NCBI GenBank assembly: GCA_002002485.1
Contig: MQVI01000020.1
Span: 1-41,234 of the forward strand
Source of the DNA: Pasteurellaceae bacterium 15-036681
Lineage (GTDB): Bacteria; Pseudomonadota; Gammaproteobacteria; Enterobacterales; Pasteurellaceae
Reading direction: 5' to 3'
Length of the DNA: 41,234 nt
Shown: positions 26,287 to 39,700 of the stretch, one piece after another
Layout of the letters: the number at the start of each line of letters is the position of its first letter
Numbering within the stretch: position 1 is the stretch's first letter
The notes under the pieces: generated by a model
The model's input: only the letters and a program-made list of their open reading frames with translations
Databases searched by the model: none
What the model was told of the DNA's origin: nothing
Translations under genes and position numbers: made by a program

Positions 26287-26814
26287 TTACTTAGAACTAT
26301 CAAACCAGCCACGAATTAGCTGAACTGATAAGAAGAAAGTTAATGCGAAAAACGCATAGATAATATAGCTAAACCACGGGTTTGACTGACCTTGCCCTTC
26401 CGCAAGCGGTTTGATTGAAACGATATTACGGAATTCATTCATCCAGTTAATGCGCCAGCCGTAGTATTTGATTTCAACCATTTGCTTTTCATTTGCATAA
26501 GCCTGTGCTTTAGCTTGAATATCTGCTGAACCAAATTTGAAGTACGGCGGTAATCCCCAGCCAGTATCTTCATTACGATATACCATCACTTTTTTAGTGT
26601 CAGGGTGTTCAGTAAATAGGAAATAGACATCACGCACTTCACCGTCCGCAGGGTTTGATTTACTGATTACGCCATCTTTATCCATACGACGTACTTCCAT
26701 ACCTGTTACCATTGTGGTTTCGTAGCTTGGCATGGCATAGTTTACCGCACCCACTAAGACGATATGGAGCGATAACATCACTAAAATGAGGAAGTATTTA
26801 AACATAGCTCTCAT
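26287..26814 (-). CDS. DUF1523 family membrane-anchored protein
   Basis: A 175-residue protein with an N-terminal membrane helix (about 5-27), a soluble region of about 120 residues rich in short strands (YETTMVTGMEVRRMDKDG, YRNEDTGWGLPPYFKFGSADIQAKA), and a C-terminal helix (about 148-168). The NEDTGWGLPPYFKF and YYGWRINWMNEF stretches mark DUF1523. Both termini are probably cytoplasmic with the soluble part periplasmic. Function unknown. It begins 10 bases after the tatD-family gene ends, so the two are probably cotranscribed. Confidence 0.88.
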   Translation of the reverse strand: MRAMFKYFLILVMLSLHIVLVGAVNYAMPSYETTMVTGMEVRRMDKDGVISKSNPADGEVRDVYFLFTEHPDTKKVMVYRNEDTGWGLPPYFKFGSADIQAKAQAYANEKQMVEIKYYGWRINWMNEFRNIVSIKPLAEGQGQSNPWFSYIIYAFFALTFFLSVQLIRGWFDSSK

Positions 26815-26824
26815 AATTTGTTCC

Positions 26825-27616
26825 TTATAGTTTTACTTTAAATAAATTCTGTACATTTTGCGTGGTAATTCGCGCTAGTTCTTCTGTTGAAACACCTTTT
26901 AAAGTCGCTAGATATTCACAGACTTCACGCACATACGCAGGTTGATTCGGTTTACCACGGTATGGAATCGGCGCAAGATATGGTGAGTCCGTTTCCACTA
27001 ATAAACGGTCTAACGGCACTTGGCGAACCACATCACGTAACTCTTCGGCATTACGGAAGGTAATGATACCCGAAATTGAGATATAAAATCCGAGATCTAG
27101 TGCACGTTTTGCCATATTCCAGTCTTCCGTAAAGCAATGTAACACACCACCGCACTTATCTGCATTACCTTTTTCCAAAAATTGCATGGTATCTTCACGT
27201 GCTGAACGGGTATGAACCACTAACGGTTTATTCACGATATTCGCTATCGCAATTTGTTGTTCGAACAGTGATTGTTGTAACGCTTTTGTTTCTGGGGTGT
27301 AGTGATAATCTAAACCCGTTTCCCCTACCGCTACCACGCGTGGATCTTGCACATATTCCATTAATTTGTCGTAATCAAATGGCTCATCTTCCACATTTAA
27401 TGGGTGAACACCACAAGAAAGTGATACTTCTGGGCGATGTGCCGTTAAATTTTTCATATTTTCAAAGCGACCTACGGTAGTACAAATTGAAATAAGATGC
27501 TGTACTCCGCGTGCTTTTGCGTTATCGATCACTTCATCCACATCTTTGTGGCGAGTTTCATAATCTAATGAGTCTAAATGGCAATGTGAGTCGATAATAA
27601 ATAGGTTATTGTTCAA
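26825..27616 (-). CDS. TatD family metal-dependent hydrolase (YcfH-like)
   Basis: A TIM-barrel metal-dependent nuclease-like hydrolase. Metal-binding and catalytic motifs are DSHCHLD (9-15), GVHPLNV, VGETGLDYHY, VHTRSA, LHCFTE and ETDSPYLAP. I choose the TTG at 27614-27616 as start because AAGGAAAG lies seven bases before it, giving 263 residues beginning MNNNLFIIDSHCHLD. The longer frame to another TTG at 27646 has no ribosome-binding site. Some TatD homologues act in 3'-5' DNA exonucleolysis; the substrate here is not determined. Confidence 0.93.
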   Translation of the reverse strand: MNNNLFIIDSHCHLDSLDYETRHKDVDEVIDNAKARGVQHLISICTTVGRFENMKNLTAHRPEVSLSCGVHPLNVEDEPFDYDKLMEYVQDPRVVAVGETGLDYHYTPETKALQQSLFEQQIAIANIVNKPLVVHTRSAREDTMQFLEKGNADKCGGVLHCFTEDWNMAKRALDLGFYISISGIITFRNAEELRDVVRQVPLDRLLVETDSPYLAPIPYRGKPNQPAYVREVCEYLATLKGVSTEELARITTQNVQNLFKVKL

Positions 27617-27717
27617 AATGCTTTCCTTAAAAGGGAGAATGATCAAGTTATGGGTAACATTATACTCTGAGTTTTGAGTTTAGGATAAATTTTAATTATT
27701 TGTTGAAAACTACAAAA

Positions 27718-27743
27718 AAAGTGCGGCCATTAGACCGCACTTT
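27718..27743 (-). terminator. Terminator of the giant adhesin gene, containing a Hin-type uptake word
   Basis: AAAGTGCGG (27718-27726) pairs with CCGCACTTT (27735-27743). On the minus strand the stem is followed by a seven-T run and includes AAGTGCGGT, the uptake word of H. influenzae type. It lies 34 bases after the adhesin stop. Confidence 0.8.
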
Positions 27744-27776
27744 CGTTCTTTTAGTATTTAGCTATCTCACGATAGG

Positions 27777-30700
27777 TTAGATAACTTCAATACCTCTTTC
27801 AATCCATACATCATTAAGAGTATTAGAGGCGCTTTCATAATGATAAACATCATAAGTTTTATCATCTTCAACTACAGCTGCACCTTTAACCCATTTAGAG
27901 TTACCATCTTTTGAACCCCAAGCATCAAAGTTCGCTTTACCTTTGCCATTAAAGGCATCGCTATTCCAGTTGTTGCTACCCAAGTCAATTGCACCGAAAT
28001 CTTTATCAGTATATTGACCTAATTTCTGGATTTTTAACGGACCTGTACGGCTTGTATCGCTTGCTAGCTGGTCATAGGTGATATCTAACACTTTGCCTGC
28101 ACCCATTTGGATGATTTCAAAGCCTTTGACATTTGCCATTGAACCGTTGGTAATACCATAACCAGAGCCATCTGGGTTACCATAGAATTTTAAGGTATCA
28201 ATACCTGCACCACCGGAAAGCACTTTCGCACCTAAGTAGTAACCACCAAATTCGAAAGTATCATTACCATCGCCAAGTAAGATCGTTGAACCTTGCAGTT
28301 CATCTTTTACTCTCACTGTATCATCGCCAGCACCAGTGTTGATTGTAGCGTCCATCACATCGTTAAATTCAACGTAATCTTTACCGTCTTTCAACACAAT
28401 TGATGAGCCACCACCAATACGGTGTGCTTTGACATAGTTGTTACTGTTATCACCAGCGGTAATAAAGGTATTATCACCAATTTCACCACGACGTTGTTGA
28501 TATAGGTTATTGAAGTGAACAGTATAATCCGAAACTTCTAATTGGTTATTACCATTACCTAAATCAATAAACGAATCTCTGATCGCTAAACGAGTTGCGG
28601 TGTTATTTGATGAGCCGAGAACTAATAAGGTGTCATCGCCCTCACCCATTCTGACTACAGCATGGTTAATAATACCACCGTCTTTATCTGCCCAAGCAAT
28701 CTTTTTAAGGTTAACAAGTTCTTCACCCACATCATTGTCAGCATCCTTTCTTGAATCATCTGGTGAATGAACAATGCCAATACCATTAAATGCATCTTTA
28801 TTGCGAGAGACATCGAAGTCGTAGTTAGACCCCCCTACCACTAATAAGTCATCGCCTTTACCCATATCAATATAACTATTGCGGTTATAGGTAGAGCTAT
28901 CGCTCGCAGGAGCATAATAACCTAGGTTATTACCAATCACTAAGGTATCGCCACCATCGCCCATATTTAAGATAACGTTATGGTCATTGACACCGCCTGT
29001 TGGTGAGCGTCCAAAAGATTTCTCTACGATAATAAACTGTTTATCGTTATCGGTTCCTTCCTCTTTGGTTAAATTAATAGTGTAATCCACACCGTTGTTA
29101 TCGATTGAGGTTACTCCATTATCTTTTGGATTTAAGTATTCACCATGTGCAGGTAATCCATTCCAACCTTTTGCGTAGTTGATTAAGGTGTTCATACCTT
29201 GTGAAGATGATTGGTTCTCATAAACAAACACATCTTCAGGTACAACAACCGCAGAAGTATGGTTCTTGATGTACTCAGGTAACGGATCTTTATCTGCTTC
29301 CTCAGTTTTTGAGGCTGGTACAACATCTGCTCCGCTCACGGTTGCAGTCACTTTACTGTAGTCAAGTAACGCATCGTGCCCGAAGGTGATAGTACCATCT
29401 TCTGCAATACTGATATCCGCATCTGCAGGCGCTTTTTCAAATGCCCATTTACCACTTGTTGGATCTTTTTTCGCAACTAAGGTACGAGCCACATTATTTT
29501 CGTTGGTGTAATTCACCGTTAATGTATCCGCTTTAGCCACATTTGGATCATTAGGGTCTAAAGATACGGTCATGCCACCTTGATCAGGATCGCCTAATGG
29601 TTTTTTCACAATAAGCGGATCTGCCAGTTCATCAATACCTGCTGTCTCTGTTGGTGTGTCAGAACCTTCATAATGTGGATTAGGCTGAGCAGTTCCATCT
29701 TGACCAATTAAGTTAAAGTCTGGCAATTGGTGTGGATCCATTCCCGGACGAGTATAAATCGGGTCATTGATAATCTCTCCGGTTTTCACTTTTGAAAGTA
29801 AATATGGAGTTACAATAGTACCACTATTACCATACGGGATTTCTACTTCTTTACCCTTAATTGTGTACACACCATCTTGATCAGTGACTACAAGGAATGT
29901 GTCAGCAGGAGAATCATCAGGGAACCTTGTTGCACCCTCTTGTCCTGTAGAAACCGATTTAAAGCTGTGTTGCCAAACACCATTCACCTTAGTGAAAGTT
30001 GCTTCTATATCAGAGATATAGCGGAAGTTATTACCCTTAGGATCTAATCCAAGGTTAAAATTGAACTTAAATACATCTCCGTCTTTACCTTCTGGCATTT
30101 TGAGTGTAAATGCACCCGGTACAAATTCACCTGTATCATTTGTCACATGACCAAATACAGGCTCAACGATAGTATCTGGTTTAGTAGCACTATCAACTGT
30201 CCACAATTCAAATGGGTTAATCATTGCTTTTGCATCTGAACCATCTGGATTTGTACCATATTTAATATCGGTTAGTTTTGCAGCTGCCTTGTAATCTGGG
30301 TTATTCATTAAGCTTGGAATTGCACTAATCAATACTCCATCATAGTTATCATCAAGTTTAGTGGTGATAACAAGATTTCCATTTGAATCCGTAGAAACCA
30401 TTTCTGGATCTAAACGACCTCCAGTAGGGATCCATTTTTTAGCTGAATCATCATACGAGAACGTCCATTTATATCTATCTGCTGTTGATTCATACTCATA
30501 AGAAGCGTCAGGTCCATTATCCGTTTTAACTGGGGCAATGAATTCGATGTATTTATTGCCTTTCGGATCGATATGAACTTCACCAACAGCCGTGTTTGTA
30601 AACACAGGCACACCTGCTACAGGCGCAGGCACACTCGCTCCTGCATTAGCGTTAGCTACACCAGTATGTTCTGCAGTATTGTTGTATGCGTCCGTACCCA

Positions 30701-33700
30701 CAGCTTTCACTGTAGTACCACCTTCAACCGCTGTTGCTTGAAGTGTTACAGTACCGTTGTCTTTGTCAATCGTTGCCACAGAAGCAGACACTGGCAAGCC
30801 ATTGCTATCTACTAACGTCCATTCACCTTGTGGGTTTTTAACTGCTGTGATACTGCTATTAGCTGTATCAGTTGATGAACCTTTATCATCCTCTTCTTTC
30901 ACAAAGCTTACGGTAAAGCGTTCGTTATCACCACCTTTGCTGATCGTGACACTACCATCATCATTTGGTGTAACAACTGGTGCGTCAGCTTTATCAGCAC
31001 TGTGATCATTAATCACTGGCGAATGAACATTATCGTTTGAAGTTGCAACGACTGCTTTATCATTTGCACCCTCAGCAACAACTTTACCACCATCTTGTAC
31101 AGCTGTGTGCGGTAAGGTTAATGCGCCGGTTTTTTCATCCAATTTAACACCTTGAGGTAGGTCGCCTTTTGACTCCCATACGCCTCTTTCTTTATTAAAT
31201 TCAAGGACGATACTCGCTTTCGGATCATTAACGTCATCTTGTGAGCCCTCAGGATTATATTTCACCGTTAATGTGGTGTTGTCATCCCCTGGTCTTACAA
31301 TTACATCGGTACCACTTAATTCAACATTTGGTGCATCTGCTGTATTAGGTGTGGTATCAAATATTGCTTCACCTTTTGTTACTGCGTCAATGTTGTTCAG
31401 TGAGCCAGTCGCAGTGACTGTATTTTCACCTGTTTTCGTTGAGGCTAAGAAAGTAACACCACCTGTTCCGGTATTTAACTCATAGTCCAATTCTGGCATT
31501 GGCGCAGGAGAGCCATCAGGATTAGATGTCGGTGTATAACCTTTCGGTAACCATTGTCCATCTTTCTTCTCGAGTTCAATAACACCTGTCGAACCATCTG
31601 GTTTGGTATATTCAACCTTGAATGATGTATTGTTATCACCTGGTTGTGCAAACATTTCACCTTTCGCAGCTGCGGTCACGGTTGGGCTTTGTGGTAATTC
31701 ATCTGCACGGTCCTTCAATACATCGCCGCCAGCGTCTTTAGACTCATTACCCATTGCGTCAAAACCTTTAACCGTTACATGCTCTTCGTCTAGTATCGCA
31801 TCAGGTTTTAAGGTAACTTTACCATTTGGATCAACTTCGATATTAGAGAGTAATTTCTCTTTATCTGCACCACTTAGCGCCGGCGCTTCAACTTTATAGG
31901 TCCAAGTGCCATCTGGGCGTTTCTCTAAGGTGATTGTTACTGGTGAATTTGCCGTATCTTCCGCTTTAAAGCTGATTTCCATTTTCACGTTATCTGAACC
32001 TGGTTCGATGACTGCGCCACCTTGCATTTCAGAGCCGTCTTCACCAGCCGTAAATTTAGGTAGTTCGACTGTTAAAGGTGTTGGATCTGCTGCAAGTGGT
32101 GTACCAGCATCAGAATCTGAATCAAGTAATCCAGCCTCTTTACCAACCACTGTAACAGGTTCGTTGTCATCAACTAAATCTGCTTTTAAGGTAATCTTAT
32201 CTGCTGTACCCACTACACCATCTTTAATCGCTTGTAGCTCTTCAGCTGTTGCAGGGCGAGGTTGAGATACAACAACTGGATCACCATTTTCTGGTTTAGT
32301 TGTTACTGTTTCAATCACATCTGCAGAGCTTGGTATCCAGTTGCCATCAGTGTCTTTAGTGAAGGTCACTTTATAGGTTACCCCATCTTTCTTAAGTGTC
32401 ACTTCTACTGAATCATTACCTGCACCCGGTTTGATAACAACATCGCCAGCATTTTCTACATTGCCTGCTAATGCATCATCTTTACCAGCAAATAGCTCTG
32501 GTTTTGCTGCTTTAGCAACATCCTGCACAGCGATTTCATTCGACGGTAAACTTACTGCTTCCGTTGGTTCACCTTTAGTATCGACTGCCTGCGCTTGAAC
32601 TTTAAGTTTGTCATCTTTCGCTGGTAATGCAGTTACCTGTGTACCTTCCACATTTGGATCTGTGGTTAAAGTAAAGGTGAATTTACCCTCTTTCACTGTT
32701 GTTGTGATTGGATTGCCATCTTTACCATTAATTGGTTTACCTGCCGCATCGAGTAAGGTAATCACCGTACCATCAGCTTCTGTCGATGTACCGCTAATCA
32801 CTAATTTTTCCGCATCAGCATCCGCATCTGTAGTGTAAGCTTTGATCGATTCAAGTACTGGTGTATCTGTTTTTTCATCAAATGGTGCTTTAACAGCTGT
32901 ACTTGACGCTGTATTACCTACAATGTCTTTGATCGTTGCAGTTACATCTTCGCCATCTTTCACTTTATCTTCTGGCAATGTTACGCTCACTGAACCATCT
33001 TGTGCTTTCACTGGTGCAATGTAATTTGGTGAATCTGCTGCCAATGGTGCACCTGTGTCTGGATCGATTTGAATCCAAACATCACCACCTTCGTGTTTGT
33101 AAGCAATAGTTTGAGGTGTGCCTGATTCATCTTTGAAACCGATCGTCACTACATCGCCTGCTGCCGCAGTATCGCCTGCTACATCAGGTTTATCCGTGGT
33201 TGCACTTGGGAATGTGATCGTCACTGAACCATCTTGTTGCTCAGAATTGGTCGCATTGTCATTGTTAGCCGTAGAAATTACTGGCGCTTCTGGTGCAGTA
33301 GTATCATTCGGGTGTAACGCTTTAATATCCGCTTCTGTTGCCCCCTCTTTCGGCTCAACCGCTGGTACTGTTTGAGCAACTGAAGTACCTTCTGCTTTAT
33401 CCGCAGCTTTTGCCACAATAGTTAATGGCATATCTGCAGTAATATAGTCTGCAGGCACTGTACCATTACCATCAGGTTTTGTGATTGGGTTAGCCGCGTC
33501 TTTAGGCTGTTCTTCGATAGGGATATTGAATTCACCTTTATCGTTCGTTGTGCCTGTTGCTAATACGTTGCCATCTTTGTCTTTGATGGTCACAGTTGCG
33601 CCAACTTCAGGTTTACCGTCTTTATCTAATAAAGTACCAGTTACTGTTGCTTTATCAGGGTCTGAGCTTGCTTGTGCACCGTTGTCTACCACTGCGACTT

Positions 33701-36700
33701 CAACCTTAGTCACTGCTTGAGTCACTTCGTCATAAGGCGCTTTTTCAACAGTTTGCTCTTTACCAACAGGACTTTCATTACCTGCCACATCAACAGTTTT
33801 CACTGTGACTGGTGTTTGGTCTGCAACAACATTTTCATCAATAATCACTGAACTACCATCGCCTTTCGCTGTTGGTATTAATTCAGGATGCGATGATACC
33901 CAGTTGCCGTCTTTATCACGTACTAATTCAACGGTGACAAAGCCATCTGCATCAGGTGTAGGCAATTTAACGTCTGGATTAGCCTTAGCAAAGTCAGGAT
34001 CAAGTTTGAATTTAACTTCAACTTTGTCGCCTTCCACTGGTGGGTTAGTGCTATCGGCATTATCTTTAGGTAATGTTAATTTCAAGCTACCATCACCTTT
34101 CACATCACTATTTGGCACAATAGTTGGTGCTTCAGGGTTAACTTTATCTGTGTGTGATGATACTTCTGGCACTTCTGTTGTTGCTACATCACTAGGTTGT
34201 TTACCTGGTGCTTTTGCATCTACAGTAATACTATCTTTTTCATTTAACAGATCAACATTGCCTTCGGTAATCTCAACTTTGAAAGTACCATCTGGTCCTG
34301 CTACTGCTGTACCAATTGGTTTACCATCTTTGTATACGGTTACTTCTGCATTAGGGTCTGTTTTACCTGTGATAGTCACAACTTCAGGATTTGTATCCGC
34401 TTGTGCTGAGGTATCTCCTGCAGTAATTGCTTCAATTACTGGTGTCATTGTTTTCGCATCACTGCCAGCATTAACTGGGTCAGCCGCATTTTGCTCTGTA
34501 CCAATAATGCCATCAATCGATTTCGCGTTAACTTCCTCACCATCTTTTACTTGGTTTTCAGGAATTACTGCAACGCTGTCTTCTTTTTGTACGTCTGCAA
34601 TAATCTCAGGTTTATCAGAAGTCCAACCGCCATTTGGCTGTTTAGTTAAAGTGACAGTCTCTTTTTCACCATCTTCATTAGTGAATGTGACTTCAACTTT
34701 ATCACCTGGGTTTGCATTATCAGGAAGATGTACTTTCACTGAGCCATCTGTTGGGCTTGCTTCTAATACTGGTGCGTCTGGCGCTTGGTGATCACCAGTG
34801 TGATGTGCTGCGTCCGCTGGAATTGCAGGCACAGTAACATCTGCCGCAGGTTGACTTTCTAGTTTGTCATCTGCCTGTGCAGTCACTTGTAATGGTGTGT
34901 CTTTAGTAATGCCTAAGCCATCTACATTCACATCAATTGTAAATTCGCCATTTTGTACAGTACCTTCACCGATCACTTTACCATCAGCGTCTTTCACAAA
35001 GACTTTTGTGCCATCTGGTTCAGTTGATTTACCTGTTACTTTTAATAACTCAGGGGTGTTATCCGCTGGGTTTGAAGTATCAAATGCTTCAACTTTCACT
35101 TCAGTTGGTGTCGCAGTCGTTGTTGTTGGTTTATCTACAGTTTCTGTTGCCGGATTAGACGGATTACCTGCATTGTCAGTTGTTGTTGCATCAACGGTGC
35201 TACCATCTGGTACGCTATCGTTAGGAATAGTCACAACAACATTGCCTTCATCATCCACTGTCGCAACCGCTCCTGTGCCATTTGGATCGTCCACTTTTGG
35301 TTTGCCATCTTCACCAATAGTGACAGTCACTGTTGCATCAGGATTATTTGGTTTGTTTGGATCGTCAATGTTAACAACGGTTGTATCACCTGGTTTTGGA
35401 TCGGTAATAGTCACTGTCACATCGCCATCTTTTTCAACCTCTACAGTAGGTGCTTCAGGCGCAACATTATCTCCAGTGTGGTGATCAGGGTTACCTGCTA
35501 CAGGTTTCGCTAATTCCTCTTGTACTGGTGCACTTGGTGCTTTATCAGCCGCTTTAGCAGTAACGGTTAATTGCTCACCACCTTTTAGATCTGTGCCTGC
35601 TGGTTCAGTAAAGGTGAAATCAATCTTACCATTTTCATCTGCTTTGCCTGTTGCGATCACGTTACCTTTTTCATCGGTTACGGTCACTTCCGCATTTGGT
35701 GCTGTTGTACCTGTTACATGTACAACTTCTGGGTTATCATCCGCTGGGTTAGAGTCGTCAATACCTTGTAGTTTCACGTCAGTCAATGGCGTTGGATCCG
35801 TTGGCTTATCGATCACCTCTGTTTTCGTGGTTTCTTCGTTCGTTTCAGGATCTTTACGAGTTACTGTTACTTCTTGATCATCTTTCACATCTTTTGCTGG
35901 AATAGTAACCACACCAGTTTCTGGATCGATAGTTGCATCAGGAAGTGTGGTTTTAGTTGGATCAGTATCAATCGATGGTTTACCCTCTTCATCTACTTTC
36001 ACCACAACCGTACCAGTCACATCACCTGTTGTCGGATCTTTCACTTCAATCTTGATTTCTTCACCTGGTTTTAATTTATCAAGATCAACTGTCACATCAC
36101 CGTTATCTTCGGTATTGATGTCCGTATTCGTTGTTGTATCAATGTCTTTTTCTGCTGGCTTACTTTCGTTGCCTGCAATATCTTCAGTCACTGCGGTGAC
36201 TTTATCACCTTCTTTTACAGGAACATCAACTTTACCGCCATCAACTGGGCTACCATCTTCTTTAGTCCAGCCGCCATTACCATCAGCTGTTACTGTGGTG
36301 TCTTTACTTTCACCCGTTTTTGGATCAGTCACAGTAATAGTAACAGTGTCGCCTTTCTCTGCATCTTTTGGTAATTCAACAGATACAGTGCCAGTGCCAG
36401 TTTCTTTATCGATAGTTGGCTCACCAATAGTTGGCGCTGTAGGTTCAGTTTTATCCCCTGGGTGACCTTCTGCTCCAGCTGGAACTTCTGGTACTTTTGT
36501 GGTTGCTGGATCTGCCGCTTCACTTTCAAGTTTATTCGGTGCTTGTGCAACAACAGTTAAAGTATCGCCCGATTTAATGTCACTGCCATCAAGTTCTGTG
36601 GCTGTTACAGTGACAACACCGTCACCATCGTCATCTACACCAGTGCCAATAACATTACCATCTTTATCTTTAATCGTAACCGCAGAACCTGGTTCTACTT

Positions 36701-39700
36701 TTACGGTGATTTCAAATTTCTCAGGATTATCATCAGCAGGGCTAGATGTATCAATCGCCTTGATTGAAGTCACTTCTGGCGTGTCTGTCACTTCGGTGAG
36801 TTTATTCACATTTTCAGTTACTGGTTCGCTTGAGTTACCTGCAACATCTTTACTCACTACGCTGATTTCTGTGCCGTTAGGTGCTTGATCGTTTGGAATT
36901 GTTGCCGTGTTGTTATCCTCTGCTTTTACATCAGGGATTACCGCTGGTTTATCTGATGTCCAGCCGTCTTTGCCATCGGAAGTCAAGGTTACATCAGTTG
37001 TAGTGCCATCTGGTTTCTTGATGGTGACAACAACAGTATCGCCTTCTTTAGCGTCTTCAGGTAATTTCACTGGAATATCACCATTCGCAAGCGGATCTAA
37101 AATATCAGCTTGTGGTGGCGCAACAGTGTCTGTATGTGCGGTAACTTCTGGCACTTCTTTTGTTACTGGTTTGCTTTCGCCTTCACCTGGTTTTTGAGCA
37201 ACAACAGTGATTTGATCACCTGTTACTAAATCGTGATCTGCGTGTTCTTTTGCCACAATGGTATAAGAGCCATCATCACCAGCTGTCGTACGACCAATTT
37301 CATTGCCTTCTGGATCTTTAGCAATCACAACAGCACCTGCAGGCGCTTTACCAGTAATGGTAATTTCTTCAGGGTTTTTATCCGCTTGTGCTGAAGTATC
37401 TTTCGCAACAATGCTCTCGATAGATGGTTCTTCAGTTACAGTATCAAAACCTGATTTTTCAGATACGCTATCACTCGTTTGACCTGCAACGTCTTGAGTT
37501 TGTGCAGTAACCAATGTATCGTCTTTCACCTGATCTTTTGGAATGCTGATCGTACCATCTGGGTTTACGGTTGCTTTTGGTGAGGTAGGGTTAGTATCTG
37601 CCGGTTTTAATGTGCCATCAGCTTGTTTTTCAAATTCTAAGGTAACAGGTTTACCATCTGTGCTGTCACTTGGTACGACAGTGACAATAACTTTATCACC
37701 TTCCACTAAATCTTTTGGTGGAGTAATGGTCACATCATTATCACCATCTTCACCTACAGTTACTGTTGGCTCACTTGGTGGAACGCTGTCATAAGGGTGA
37801 CCAGTTTTATCAGCTGCCACCGGCGGAACTGTGGTTGAAGCATCTTTAACTTCATCGCTTGGACGTTTGTTTTCACCTTCTGCAGAAACAGTTAACACTT
37901 CACCTTCTTTGATGTCGTGGTTTGGATTTTCTGTCGCCACAATACGGAAATTACCATCTGCATCAGTTTCGCCTTGACCAATGATATTGCCTGCTGCGTC
38001 TTTGATTGTCACAACAGTACCTGCAGGTTCACCTTCCACTTTACCGGTTACGATAAATTGTTCTGGGTTAGTGTCTGCATTGGATGAAGTATCTACTGCA
38101 ACAACTTTGATGTCTGTTGGCGTGTTAGTCACATTGTCTTCGTCAATTTTCGCATCAGTTTGTGCGGTGACGCTGCGACCTGTTTGATCTTTATCTTCAG
38201 AGAAAGCGGTCACTTTTGAACCATCTTCTACTGTATTTGGTGCTAATGTGATGGTGTTTCCATCGACAGTAACGCCATCAACTGCAGGGTCTGTTTTCCA
38301 AGAGCCATCATCTTGTTTAGTTGCAGTAACAGTGTTTTCTTTACCTTTTTCATCGGTAAAGGTTACTTTTACTGTATCACCTGGTTTTGCATTATCAGGT
38401 AAACCAACGGTTACACTGCCGTCTTCGTTTGCTGTTAATGTTGGCGCATTTGGGGTATTTTCATTTGATTTTGGTTCATCACTACCCACAACAACAGATG
38501 ACTCTTCGCCTTTGTTACCTGCTTGATCTTCAGGAACAACTTTCACTGTACTGTGATCTTCAACACTGTTTTCGTCAATTACAACAGTGTTGCCTTTTGA
38601 GCCAGACACATCTACGCTTGGGTCATTTGATGTCCAAGTATCGTTTGTTGGGTCATCATCACCATCGTCATTACGAGTAATTTCAACTGTTTTTTCATTA
38701 CCGTCTTCATCCGTTAAAGTTACTGTCACTTTGGTTGTATCCTCAGAGACTTCAAAGGTTGCACTACCATCACCATCTTCTGTGCTTGGTACTGGTTTTG
38801 CTTCTGTTGGTTTAACGGTATCACCACGGTGTTCAGTCACTGCTGGTACAGTCACTTCATCGCTACTTGCTGATTTGCCTGGTACTTTCGCTTCAACAGT
38901 TAATTTGTCACCTGATTTAATGTCATTCGTTGGTTTTTCAGTTGCAACAACGGTGTAGTTACCGTCTTTATCAGCTGTCGCAGTACCAATCACATTGCCT
39001 TTATCATCTTTAACGGTGATTTCTGCACCTGGTTCTGATTTACCTGTAATTGTAAAGGTTTCAGGATTGTCATCCGCTGTGCCTGATAAATCAATGGACG
39101 CAGTTTTATCTTTATCAATATTATTTTCAGTGACATGATCGTAATCTGATGTGATTGTTTCAGGTTTGCTTGGGCGACCTTCATCATCATAAGCCACAAC
39201 AGTTACAGGCGTGTTATCTTCGATATTAGAACCTTTGATAGTGACTTTGCCTGTATTTGGATCTACCTCTACTTTTGGATCATTAGATGTCCATTTACCA
39301 TCATCACCTTTAGTAATTGTTGCAGTGACAGGTTTATCTGTCCCTGTTGGGGTGTAAGTTACTTCCACCGTTTTGTGATCTGGTCCAACAGTGAATACTA
39401 CATCGCCATTTTCGCTTTCATCTTTATCAAAAGTAATTGGATCAACCACACCTGATGTTGTGGTACTTGGCGTACTCGCACGACCGTCAGCATCAAAGCC
39501 TGTTACAGTCACTGGTGTATTATCTTCAATATCGGTACCTTTGATAGTTACTGTACCCGTTTTTGGATCAACATGAACTTTAGGATCATCAGAAGTCCAA
39601 GTACCATCCGCACCTTGAGTAATTGTTGCTTTTACTGGATCTTTTGCGCCAGTTGGAGTGTAAGTTACCTCTGCTTTTTTATGGCTTGGATCAAGCGTAA

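Noticed and set aside
30573-39576. Many plus-strand open frames opposite the giant adhesin (for example 33805-34791, 34864-35484 and 35947-36465)
   Set aside because: They are rich in Ser, Thr, Val and Pro in step with the repeats of the minus-strand gene, have no ribosome-binding sites and no family resemblance. They arise because the repetitive coding strand has few stop complements.
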